A DNA stretch of 35,364 bases from Actinoalloteichus_B caeruleus (lineage in GTDB: Bacteria; Actinomycetota; Actinomycetes; Mycobacteriales; Pseudonocardiaceae): the NCBI RefSeq assembly GCF_000718005.1, contig NZ_JODV01000027.1, one strand, 5' to 3'. Within the stretch, counting starts at the first letter, position 1, and every line of letters begins with the position of its first letter. The translations under genes were made by a program, and so were the position numbers. Positions 1 through 6,828 of this stretch are shown piece after piece. The notes beneath the pieces are model-generated. The model ran no database searches and was not told the DNA's origin. It saw only the letters and a list, made by a program, of their open reading frames with translations.

Positions 1-233
1 GGGGGGAGGGTCGCGGTGTAGCCGGCGCGTTCGACCTGGTCGATGAGGTCCTGGGGGCGCAGGGTCGCGGGGTGGGTGATGCGGGCGCGTTCGGTGGCGT
101 AGTTGACGGTGGCGACGACGCCGTCGAGCTTGTTCAGCCGGCGTTCGATCCGGGCGGCGCAGGAGGCGCAGGTCATGCCGCCGATGTCGAGTTCGAGGTC
201 GCCGGTCGTGGTGGGTGGGGTGTTGGTGGTCAT
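1..233 (-). CDS. copA: Copper-translocating P-type ATPase, N-terminal fragment
   Basis: The 5' end of a gene that runs off the left edge. The visible ~77 residues begin MTTNTPPTTTTGDLELDIGG and contain a heavy-metal-associated (HMA) domain with the metal-binding motif GMTCASC and the family continuation AARIERRLNKLDGV. The two cysteines of such domains bind Cu(I). An N-terminal HMA domain on a protein following a CsoR-type operator is typical of CopA, the cytoplasmic-membrane Cu(I) exporter. The start is the ATG at 233, preceded by a GAAGAGGA ribosome-binding site. The membrane and ATPase domains lie outside the window, so a long stand-alone copper chaperone cannot be excluded, although CopZ proteins are usually shorter than the fragment already seen. 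Confidence 0.8.
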   Translation of the reverse strand, partial: MTTNTPPTTTGDLELDIGGMTCASCAARIERRLNKLDGVVATVNYATERARITHPATLRPQDLIDQVERAGYTATLP

Positions 234-270
234 CGTGGTGGTCCTCTTCCTGCGGCCTGCGGGGTGTCGG

Positions 271-459
271 TCAGTGCCGGGGGTGGCCGTCGTGGGGTGA
301 CGGGCTGGTGGCCGGCGGGTGCTCGGCGTGGTCGGGTGGGGCGCCGAGGGTGTGGCCGAGGCCGAGGCCACCGGCGAAGACCAGGGCGGTCGCGGCGGCG
401 AAGGCGGCCAGCCGCAGGGGTGGGGGCAGGGCGCGGGAGGGGGTGGTTGGGGTGGTCAT
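271..459 (-). CDS. Small His-rich single-membrane-span peptide, copper operon
   Basis: A 62-residue protein with a proline-rich N-terminus, one hydrophobic segment (roughly residues 13-32, LRLAAFAAATALVFAGGLGL) and a short His/Pro-rich tail ending PHDGHPRH. It is either a signal-anchored membrane peptide or a short secreted one. It is the first gene behind the CsoR-type operator, and copA starts 37 bases after its stop, so the two are probably cotranscribed. The ATG at 459 has a GGAGAC ribosome-binding site. The histidines suggest metal binding at the outer membrane face, which is inference. No named family was recognised. Confidence 0.6.
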   Translation of the reverse strand: MTTPTTPSRALPPPLRLAAFAAATALVFAGGLGLGHTLGAPPDHAEHPPATSPSPHDGHPRH

Positions 460-500
460 GGTGGGTCTCCACGGGTGCGGGTGCTCGCGGTCGCCCACCG

Positions 501-520
501 ACTATACCCCCTGGGGGTAT
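501..520 (-). promoter_or_regulatory. CsoR-type copper operator overlapping a -10 box
   Basis: Positions 504-520 form a 17-base perfect palindrome (ATACCCCC, central base, GGGGGTAT), the form of operators bound by CsoR-family Cu(I) sensors. On the minus strand it runs straight into TATAGT (506-501), a 5/6 match to the -10 consensus, about 40 bases before the small-peptide start. Repressor binding would cover the promoter, giving copper-inducible expression of the small peptide and copA. The csoR gene itself is not in the window. Confidence 0.75.
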
Positions 521-539
521 CAGGGGTCGGGGCGTACGG

Positions 540-593
540 CTGTCTCTTATACACATCTGACGCTGCCGACGATACTCCTTGTGTAGATCTCGG
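540..593. other. Illumina Nextera adapter with i5 index (assembly artefact)
   Basis: Position 540 begins CTGTCTCTTATACACATCT, the Tn5 mosaic end used in Nextera libraries. It is followed by GACGCTGCCGACGA to 572, an 8-base segment TACTCCTT (573-580; reverse complement AAGGAGTA, a standard Nextera i5 index), and GTGTAGATCTCGG (581-593), the start of the P5-side adapter. Genomic sequence resumes at 594. This is untrimmed library sequence joining two unrelated genomic segments. Reading frames across it produce the well-known contaminant peptides SDVYKRQ and YTHLTLPT. Confidence 0.97.
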
Positions 594-1910
594 GCCCAGG
601 GCACCGGAGGGGTTGTGGTTGTTGCGCGGGTTGCCCTCGTAGGTGGGGTCGCACATCCGGTCGAAGCTCTTGCCCTCATCGTTGGGGATCTCCTCGCTGG
701 AGCCGTCGGACTCGCCCGGGGGCTTCATCCAGACGTAGGCGTCGATGCCCGGCTCGGGCGCGGTGGTCGGGCGCTCGCCGAGGCCGGCGCCGGCCTGGTT
801 GCACCAGTTGCCGATGTGGATGCGGCGGTCGTAGCGGCCGCCTTCGACGTAGGCTTCGGCGCTGGTCTGCGGCCCGGGGCCGGTGGGCCGGTTCGGGCCG
901 CCCCACCCGTTGCGAGAGGTGTCGATGAGCATGCCGATTCCCGGGTCGAAACCGGCCTGTACGAGGCGCTCGCGGAATCCCTGGGCGAAGGACAGCTCGT
1001 CGACGTAGTTGTTCCAGTCGATCCAGCTGGACTCGCCCCGGATCTGCTGGCCGTTGACCACGTCGGTGATGCTGAAGTTCTCCTCCACCAACGCGCTGTA
1101 GTTGGAAGTGTTGGCGATGAAGCCGTGCACGTCGGCGGGGGTGGCGCCGTTGGCGTTGGCGGCCTCGAAGAACAGGTCGGCGGAGGGGCCGAAGTTGTCC
1201 TCCCAGCCGATCCAGCCGTGGTGGCCGGCGTCGATGTAGTTGTAGACGTTGGGGATCGCGCCGAGCTGGGCGAGCGCGTAGCCCACGCCGTCGACGTAGC
1301 CACCGTTGGCCTTCATCACGTCACACTCGGGTGTGGCGGTCGGGCGCGGGGTGACGTTGGTGATCAGGTTGGGCAGCGAGTCGATCTCGATCGTGGTGAC
1401 GATGCGCAGGTCGGCGTAGGCCGGGTCCGAGAGGATCTCGGCGATCGGGTCGATGAACTCGGACTGGTAGCGCGGCAGGTCGTTCGGGCCGAGTTCGCCG
1501 CTGGAGGCCACGGCCGCGCAGTCCCGCCCGGGCAGGTTGTAGATGACGACCTGGAAGACGAAGTCCTGCCCGTTGGCCTGGCTGACCGCCTCGTCGAGGT
1601 GCTCGCGCAGTCCCATCTTCCCCTCCGGTCCCTCGATGGCCGCGATGCGGTCCATCCAGACACCGGTGGGTTGGTCGGCGACGGCGCTGCCGCCCGGTTC
1701 GGCGGCGGCGTTGGCCGACCACTCCGGGTTCACGTAGACGTCCGCGCCGACGTAGGGGTTGTCCACCCTGGCCTGTTGCGGGCTGGCGTCGTCGGCACCG
1801 GCCGCTCCGCCGGTCACGAACAGGCCCGACGTGAGTGCGAGCGCGGATGCCGCGGTGAGTCCGCGGCGGAGGCGCGAGCCGCGCGCCCCCCGTGCCGAGT
1901 CAGTCTTCAT
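594..1910 (-). CDS. GH6 exo-beta-1,4-glucanase (cellobiohydrolase), 3'-truncated
   Basis: Secreted family 6 cellulase, resembling Thermobifida Cel6B; 439 residues remain. Residues 1-39 form a signal peptide with basic LRRGL, a hydrophobic core and probable cleavage after GAAGA. The catalytic domain follows directly. GRDCAA (Asp130) and IEIDSLPNLITN (Asp177, equivalent to the family's catalytic acid) are present, as are YIDAGHHGWIGW (around Asp227) and the exocellulase-like WMKPPGESDG...NDEGKSFDRMCDPTY. The sequence stops at about the SGAL motif, roughly 30 residues before the usual end of the domain, because the adapter interrupts it. Any C-terminal linker or cellulose-binding module is lost. 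The ATG at 1910 has a GAAGGAG ribosome-binding site. The CelR-type operator upstream implies cellobiose-responsive control. The gene is probably intact in the organism. Confidence 0.93.
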
Positions 1911-1954
1911 GTGGGCTCCTTCGTCGTTCCCTCATGACGTCCTTGTCCGAGTTC

Positions 1955-1968
1955 TGGGAGCGCTCCCA
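1955..1968 (-). promoter_or_regulatory. CelR-type operator, perfect palindrome
   Basis: TGGGAGCGCTCCCA, a perfect 14-base palindrome identical to the consensus bound by the LacI-family repressor CelR in front of cellulase genes of Thermobifida fusca. It lies 45 bases upstream of the GH6 start. A candidate promoter sits just before it on the minus strand: TTTTCA (2005-2000), a 17-base spacer, TACAGT (1982-1977). The operator would therefore fall at or just after the transcription start. The celR gene is not in the window. Confidence 0.88.
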
Positions 1969-2836
1969 TGAGAGGGACTGTACCAATGGGGTAACACTCT
2001 GAAAAGAGTCGTTCACCATTCGGTGCCGATATTTCTGGTGCCACGATCGACGGCCCCAGGGGATTCCCCCGGATGCGGGGTGGTGGCACCTCCGAATCGG
2101 GGAACCCGCACACCTGATTCCGACCGATGGGCCTGTGACCTGCGGAGACGTCCACCGGTACGTCGATTCTCGCTTTCGCCGCCGACGACTGGACCGGCCT
2201 GGTACGGATCCGGCGGAAAACGCTTCGGAATGGGTGGAGCACGCGGTTCTCTTCCGTTCGCGGGAGCGCCGGTGGCATTCGCCGGACCCGTTCTGACTCC
2301 GACCGCCCCCGGCGGGAGTGCGGTGGTTGGCCTCCGGCGCGGGCCGCCGATCGGCCCCACTCGCGGGCCGGGCGTTCCTGGCCAGCGCGAAGGGCCCGCC
2401 CCCGCGACGCGGGGGCGGGACTCCCCCCGGGGGTGTTCCCTCCCCGCCTGCCTGCTCCTGTCGCGCACCTCGGCTCCCCCGGCGGTGGTCCGGTTGGACC
2501 TCGTACCTCGCGCCGGGGGACCGAGTCGAACCGAACGCCCGGTCTCCTGAACTCTGGGAACGCTCCCACGGCCCGGGAGGGTGGGCGAGCGCCCTCCGAG
2601 GCGTCCCGGGTGCCCGACGGCGCCTCCTCCTCGGCGCGCGCCCGACCGGTGATGACCGGCGGGGCGCGCCGAGGACGTTCTCGGGGATGCCCGGCCAGTG
2701 GGCCGCTCGGGCACCGACACGGCCGGGGGCACGCGGACGCGGCCGCCCCGTGGGAAGCCTCCCGAGGGCCACGCTTCGGGCGCGGCACCGGGCCGGGGAG
2801 GGTGGGGGCAGCGGAGCCGGGCAGCGTCCCCGCTCC
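1969..2836. other. Gene-free stretch between GH6 and GH127 genes
   Basis: About 870 bases without a convincing gene. The open frames here give Arg/Pro/Gly-rich products with no recognisable motif and no ribosome-binding site. The GH6-proximal part (1970-2040) is clearly less GC-rich and holds the predicted promoter. The rest contains the second CelR-like box (2555-2568). The ~900 bp spacing to GH127 is large compared with the tight packing elsewhere in the window. Confidence 0.6.
2555..2568. promoter_or_regulatory. Second CelR-like operator, one mismatch
   Basis: TGGGAACGCTCCCA differs from the perfect CelR palindrome at one base. It lies 645 bases upstream of the GH6 start and 269 bases beyond the GH127 stop, with no start codon of a plausible gene next to it on either strand. 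It could be an auxiliary operator allowing DNA looping to the proximal site, or the relic of a lost cellulase-regulon gene. Confidence 0.55.
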
Positions 2837-4675
2837 TCAGTCGAGCGGCCCGGACCTCGGGAGCCACACCCGCATCGACACCGGCCCCCGGTTGCCCCAC
2901 TGGTGGTAGGGGACGAGCCGCACCCGGTGCGGCCGCACCGACCGGGGGGCCGGGCTGCCGCCGTAGGGCCAGGACTCCGCCGCCGGGGAGGTGCGATGGC
3001 CCGCCACCGACAGCTCCACCACCCCGCCCCGCGCGTGCTCGACCGGATCGACCGAGGTGTCCACGCTGATCTCGGCCAGGGGCGGTTCGTCGCCCGGGGA
3101 CTCGGCGCAGTACACCAGCGGCCCGCGTTCGACGGCGACGCAGTCACGCACCGCGTCGATCCGCCGGTCCGGCCAGGACCAGCGGGGGGTCATCGGCAGT
3201 TCCAGGCGCAGCTCGTCGCCCGGCCGCCACCTCCGGTCCACCGTCGCCAGCCCGGGGGCCGCCCGCACCACGCCCTCGGGGTGGAACACCGAGGCGCCGT
3301 CGGCCCACACCGGGACCCGCAGGGAGACCCGACAGGTCTCCCTCGGGGCGTCCACGACCCGGACCAGCACCGTTCCCGACTCCGGGTAGTCGGTCCGCAC
3401 GCTCAGCCGCAGCCGGGACCCGTCGACCAGGCGGGTGTCGATCTCGGCGGAGGCGAACTGGTGCAGCTGCACTCCCCGGCGGTCCCGGGTCGCGAGGTAT
3501 CCGGGGAGGGCGCCCAGCGTGCGGGCGATGTTCGGCGGGCAGCAGGAGGTGCTGAACCAGGGGGCGCGCAGGGCGCTGCCGCCCCACCAGCTGACCTCGT
3601 CGGCTCCGGCCGGCACACCCGGGGTGCGCACCTGGAGGGGGTTGACGTAGAAGAAGGACCGGCCGTCGGAGGCCAGGGAGGTCGCCACCACGTTGTACAG
3701 GGTCCGTTCGGCCAGTTCGGCGTAGCGGGGGTGGCCGGTGGCCAGCAGCAACCGCCAGCACAGCATCACCGAGGCGATGCCCGCGCAGGTCTCGGCGTAG
3801 GCCCGGTCGGGCGGCAGTTCGAAGTCCTCACCGAAGGCCTCGTCCCGGTGGCGGGAGCCCATGCCGCCGGTGAGGTAGGTGCGGCGGGCCACGGTCCGTT
3901 CCCACTGCGCCTCCACGGCCGCCAGCAGCGCGGTGTCACCGGTCTCCACGGCCACGTCGACCGCTCCGCATGCCAGGTAGAGCTGGCGGACGGCGTGGCC
4001 CCGGAAGGCGGGTGCGGTGCGGACGGGCTGGTCGTCCTGGAAGTAGGCGCGGCCGTGTTCGCTGTCGCCCAGCGCCGGGCGGCCTCGGCGTTCGACGAAC
4101 CGGCGGGCCATCTCCAGGTACCGTTCCTCCCCGGTGAGGCGGCACAGTTCCACCAGGGCCATCTCGATCTCGGGGTGCCCGCACACCTGGTCGCCCTCCA
4201 GGAAGCGGGCGCACACGTGGTCGGCGGCGCGTCGGCCCACCTCCACCAGGAGGTCGTCGCCGTGGCGGCGGGCCCGGGCCACGCTCGCCTGGATCAGGTG
4301 GCCGGCGCAGTAGAGCTCGTGGCCCCACTCCAGGTTCTGGTATCGGCGACCCGACCAGCGGGTGTTGAGGTAGCCGTCGTCGTGCTGGGCCCGGGCCAGC
4401 AGGGGCGTGATCCGCTCGACCAGGGTGTCGTCGCCGTGCCAGGAGGCGGCTTCGAGGAGTTTGTGGACCTCGGAGTCGGCGAAGTCGGGGCCGCGGTGGC
4501 CTCCGTCGCGGAAGTTGTCGATCCAGCCGAGGGTGGTCATGCGTTCGGCGCAGTGCGGGAGCGTCACCTGGGCGCTGAGCGCCCTGCGGTGGGCCCAGAA
4601 CCCGGAGGTGAGCTGGACCTCGTTCAGTCCGAGTGGGGTGAGCACTCCGGAGGAGGGCAGCACGGGACTGGTCAT
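2837..4675 (-). CDS. GH127 beta-L-arabinofuranosidase
   Basis: A 612-residue retaining glycosidase that releases terminal beta-L-arabinofuranose, as on plant hydroxyproline-rich glycoproteins and arabino-oligosaccharides. No signal peptide is visible, so it is probably cytoplasmic and acts on imported oligosaccharides. The (alpha/alpha)-barrel family signatures are present: YAETCAG (Glu295, Cys297) and FSTSCCPPN (Cys378, Cys379). These match the Zn-binding Glu-Cys-Cys-Cys set in which the first Cys of the CC pair is the nucleophile. Glu279, in DEAFGEDFELPPD, sits at the spacing of the acid/base. The ATG at 4675 was chosen for its GGGGAGA ribosome-binding site and the family-like MTSPVLPSSGVLTPL beginning. 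It lies 176 bases downstream of mtnD on the same strand, beyond a hairpin, and is probably a separate unit. No CelR box lies directly in front of it. Confidence 0.9.
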   Translation of the reverse strand: MTSPVLPSSGVLTPLGLNEVQLTSGFWAHRRALSAQVTLPHCAERMTTLGWIDNFRDGGHRGPDFADSEVHKLLEAASWHGDDTLVERITPLLARAQHDDGYLNTRWSGRRYQNLEWGHELYCAGHLIQASVARARRHGDDLLVEVGRRAADHVCARFLEGDQVCGHPEIEMALVELCRLTGEERYLEMARRFVERRGRPALGDSEHGRAYFQDDQPVRTAPAFRGHAVRQLYLACGAVDVAVETGDTALLAAVEAQWERTVARRTYLTGGMGSRHRDEAFGEDFELPPDRAYAETCAGIASVMLCWRLLLATGHPRYAELAERTLYNVVATSLASDGRSFFYVNPLQVRTPGVPAGADEVSWWGGSALRAPWFSTSCCPPNIARTLGALPGYLATRDRRGVQLHQFASAEIDTRLVDGSRLRLSVRTDYPESGTVLVRVVDAPRETCRVSLRVPVWADGASVFHPEGVVRAAPGLATVDRRWRPGDELRLELPMTPRWSWPDRRIDAVRDCVAVERGPLVYCAESPGDEPPLAEISVDTSVDPVEHARGGVVELSVAGHRTSPAAESWPYGGSPAPRSVRPHRVRLVPYHQWGNRGPVSMRVWLPRSGPLD

Positions 4676-4778
4676 GGTCTCTCCCCGGCTCGAGTGGTCG
4701 GCAGGACTCCACCCTGGCCGGTGGCCGGTGTCGTGCCGAGTGGCTGGGCCTCGCTTGGCCTGATCCAGCCGAGGGGGT

Positions 4779-4843
4779 GCGGTGCCGGCTCTCCTCGGTC
4801 GGGCACCCGGTCGTGGGTGGGGGCCGAGGGGCGCCGGCACCGC
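4779..4843 (-). terminator. Long inverted repeat downstream of mtnD
   Basis: GCGGTGCCGGC (4779-4789) and GCCGGCACCGC (4833-4843) are perfect 11-base complementary arms with a 43-base spacer, starting 9 bases after the mtnD stop. The position fits a terminator or mRNA 3'-end stabiliser for the ten-gene operon. There is no U-tract, and the spacer is long for a classical intrinsic terminator. Confidence 0.45.
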
Positions 4844-4851
4844 GTCGGGCC

Positions 4852-5430
4852 CTAGCCGAGGGTCGCCCGGATCTCGTCGAGGCCCGGGAACCGGTCGGCG
4901 ATGGAGTTCGGCACGAAGTCACCGACCCAGCCCTGCTCGTCGTGGAAGAAGCGGATGGACACGTAGTCGGGGGTCGTGCCCATGTCGAACCAGTGCGTGG
5001 TGTTGGCGGGCACGCTGAGCAGGTCGCCGGCCTCGCACAGCACGGCGTGGACGCGGTGGCCGACGTGGAGGTAGAAGACCCCCGACCCGCGGGCGAAGAA
5101 GCGGTCCTCGTCGTCGTCGTGGGTGTGTTCGGACCGGAACCGGGCGCGGGCCTCCTCGGCGCGGCGTCGCCAGTCGGGGGTGTCGGTGGGGGTCATGTGC
5201 ATGGCGTCGACGTGCACGTAGCCCTCGGTGGAGATGACCTCCTCGATCTGGTCGCGGTAGGCGGCCAGGACCTGCGCGGAGGTGGGTTCCTCGGGGAGGC
5301 CCGGCACCACCTCCCAGCGGTCGAAGCGGACTCCCAGTTCGGCCAGGACCCGGCGGATCTCGGTTGGGTCCTCGGTGCGCAGCAGCACCGCGTCGGGTCC
5401 CTGTTCGGGCCACACGGTCAGCAGTGTCAT
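4852..5430 (-). CDS. mtnD: Acireductone dioxygenase
   Basis: A 192-residue cupin metalloenzyme of methionine salvage. It splits 1,2-dihydroxy-3-keto-5-methylthiopentene with O2; the Fe form yields formate and 2-keto-4-methylthiobutyrate, the Ni form the off-pathway products. The metal ligands are visible in EHTHDDDEDRF (His102, His104, Glu108) and PANTTHWFDMG (His146). Length and motif order match the ARD family throughout. Its ATG overlaps the mtnB stop by 4 bases (ATGA), so it is translationally coupled as the last gene of the operon. The final transamination to methionine would need an aminotransferase encoded elsewhere. Confidence 0.95.
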   Translation of the reverse strand: MTLLTVWPEQGPDAVLLRTEDPTEIRRVLAELGVRFDRWEVVPGLPEEPTSAQVLAAYRDQIEEVISTEGYVHVDAMHMTPTDTPDWRRRAEEARARFRSEHTHDDDEDRFFARGSGVFYLHVGHRVHAVLCEAGDLLSVPANTTHWFDMGTTPDYVSIRFFHDEQGWVGDFVPNSIADRFPGLDEIRATLG

Positions 5431-6110
5431 CGTCGTGCCCTCCTCGTCAGCGGGTCCGGTTGGTCACCGAGGTCGAGGTCGGCGGCCAGGACGAACCGCA
5501 ACAGCCACTCCAGGCACTCCGCGCGGTGGCGGGCCTGGACGAGGTCCGTTCCCCACACGTACAGGCCGTGGCGGGCGACCAGCAAGGCGGGGGTGGCGGG
5601 GTCGAAGCGGTCCTCGAAGGCGTCGCCGAGCACGCGCATGTCCTGGCTGTTGGGGACGACCGGGACGGTGACCAGGTCGTCGTGTGCCTGGCGGCCGAAT
5701 CCCTTGAGCATCTCCAGGTCGCGCAGTGCCACCCCGGCGGGCCAGCGTTCGGCGGCCAGGACGGCGGCCAGGACGTGGATGTGGACCACGGCGCCGGCGC
5801 CGGCGACCCGGGCGATGCGGGCGTGGAGGCCGGCTTCGGCGGAGGGGCGGGGGACCGGTTCGGGTTGGTCGGGGGTGGCGTGGCCGTGTTCGTCGACGAT
5901 GACGACGTCGTGGGGGGTCAGTTCGCCCTTGTCCAGGCCGCTGGCGGTGACGGCCAGCCGCAGCGGGTGGCGTCCCAGGGTGACCGAGAGGTTGCCGGAG
6001 GTGCCGCGCATCCAGCCGAGGTCGGCGTAGCGGGCGGCCTCGGCGGCCAGGGCGGTGCCCGCGGCGTCCCGGTCCTCGGTGGCCGTGGGGGTGGGTGCGG
6101 GGTCAGTCAT
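5427..6110 (-). CDS. mtnB: Methylthioribulose-1-phosphate dehydratase
   Basis: A 227-residue class II aldolase/adducin-fold protein that dehydrates 5-methylthioribulose-1-phosphate to the 2,3-diketo compound. Visible signatures are GTSGNLS (36-42), ASGLDKGEL (57-64), Glu92 in AEAGLHARI, the zinc ligands in VVHIHVLAAVLAA (His110, His112) and the third histidine in ARHGLYVWG (His181). It overlaps mtnC by 8 bases and mtnD by 4. Related class II aldolases (fuculose-phosphate aldolase, AraD) share the fold, but the neighbours and the GFGRQAHDDLVTVPVVPNSQDM segment fix the assignment to MtnB. Confidence 0.94.
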   Translation of the reverse strand: MTDPAPTPTATEDRDAAGTALAAEAARYADLGWMRGTSGNLSVTLGRHPLRLAVTASGLDKGELTPHDVVIVDEHGHATPDQPEPVPRPSAEAGLHARIARVAGAGAVVHIHVLAAVLAAERWPAGVALRDLEMLKGFGRQAHDDLVTVPVVPNSQDMRVLGDAFEDRFDPATPALLVARHGLYVWGTDLVQARHRAECLEWLLRFVLAADLDLGDQPDPLTRRARR

Positions 6111-6828
6111 CGGCTCGCTCGATCGTCACGTCGTCGAAGGTGGTGACGACCGGGTGGGCGCCGAAGTCGGCGTCGGCGAAGGGTTCGCCGGGGCGGGCCA
6201 GTCCCACGGTGTGCCAGCCGTCCGCGGCGGCGCCGTCGAGTTCGGCGGGCACGTCGGAGAGGAACACCAGGTGCGCGGGGTCGGGGGAGCCGAGCGCGGC
6301 GCGGATGGCGGCGTAGGAGGTGGGGACGCGTTTGGGGCCGGCGTTGACGGTGTCGAAGTGGTGGTCGAACAGTTCCCGCAGGTCTCCTTCGGTGGTGTGG
6401 GAGAAGGAGGCGATCTGGCCGGCGACCGAGCCGGAGGAGAACACGGCCAGGTCCAGTCCGGCGGTCTTCCAGGCCCGGAGTTGGGGGACGACGTCGGGGA
6501 AGTAGGTGGAGATGAGTTCCCGGTGGGTGTAGCCGTGTTCCCAGATCAGGCCCTGGAGTGCCTTGAGCGGGCTGGCCTTGCGGTCGGCGTCCATCCAGGA
6601 GTGCAGGACGGAGACGACGTCCTCGGTGGAGGCGTCGGCGGCCAGTCCGGCGTCCTCCTTGATCTCGGCGACGGCGGCGGTGACCCGGTCGTCGTCGGGG
6701 TGCTCGTCGATCCAGGGGCCCAGGCGGGGGCGGGCGTAGTCGTAGAGGACCACGTGGACCTGGCTGGTGGCGGTCAGGGTTCCCTCGATGTCCACCACCA
6801 CCCACCGGGCGGTCAGGGTGTCGGTCAC
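6103..6828 (-). CDS. mtnC: Enolase-phosphatase E1 (2,3-diketo-5-methylthiopentyl-1-phosphate)
   Basis: A 241-residue HAD-superfamily enzyme that enolises and then dephosphorylates the MtnB product to the acireductone used by MtnD. HAD motif I is VVVDIEGTL (Asp13 and Glu15; the DIEGT form is characteristic of MtnC), motif II is VFSSGSV, the lysine lies in AGPKRVPTSY, and motif III is LVFLSDVPAELDGAAADGW. The chosen start is the GTG at 6828, with a GAGGAGG ribosome-binding site and a GTGA overlap with the mtnA stop. A much longer open frame upstream in the same phase is the shadow of mtnA. Confidence 0.94.
   Translation of the reverse strand: MTDTLTARWVVVDIEGTLTATSQVHVVLYDYARPRLGPWIDEHPDDDRVTAAVAEIKEDAGLAADASTEDVVSVLHSWMDADRKASPLKALQGLIWEHGYTHRELISTYFPDVVPQLRAWKTAGLDLAVFSSGSVAGQIASFSHTTEGDLRELFDHHFDTVNAGPKRVPTSYAAIRAALGSPDPAHLVFLSDVPAELDGAAADGWHTVGLARPGEPFADADFGAHPVVTTFDDVTIERADD

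Noticed and set aside
456..1910. Reading the cellulase frame through the adapter to a longer protein
   Set aside because: The residues after position 594 (RSTQGVSSAASDVYKRQ) are translated adapter, not biology.
2751..2764. Third CelR-like site (TGGGAAGCCTCCCG)
   Set aside because: Four mismatches to the 14-base consensus, including the centre and one outer base; not distinguishable from chance in GC-rich DNA.
2013..2900. 295-residue minus-strand frame between the two glycosidase genes
   Set aside because: Arg/Pro/Gly-rich composition, no ribosome-binding site, no family resemblance, and it runs across the predicted promoter region and operators.
2318..4855. 845-residue plus-strand open frame
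   Set aside because: It lies antisense to the GH127 gene, is low-complexity His/Gly/Val-rich and has no motif; the minus-strand protein is clearly the real one.
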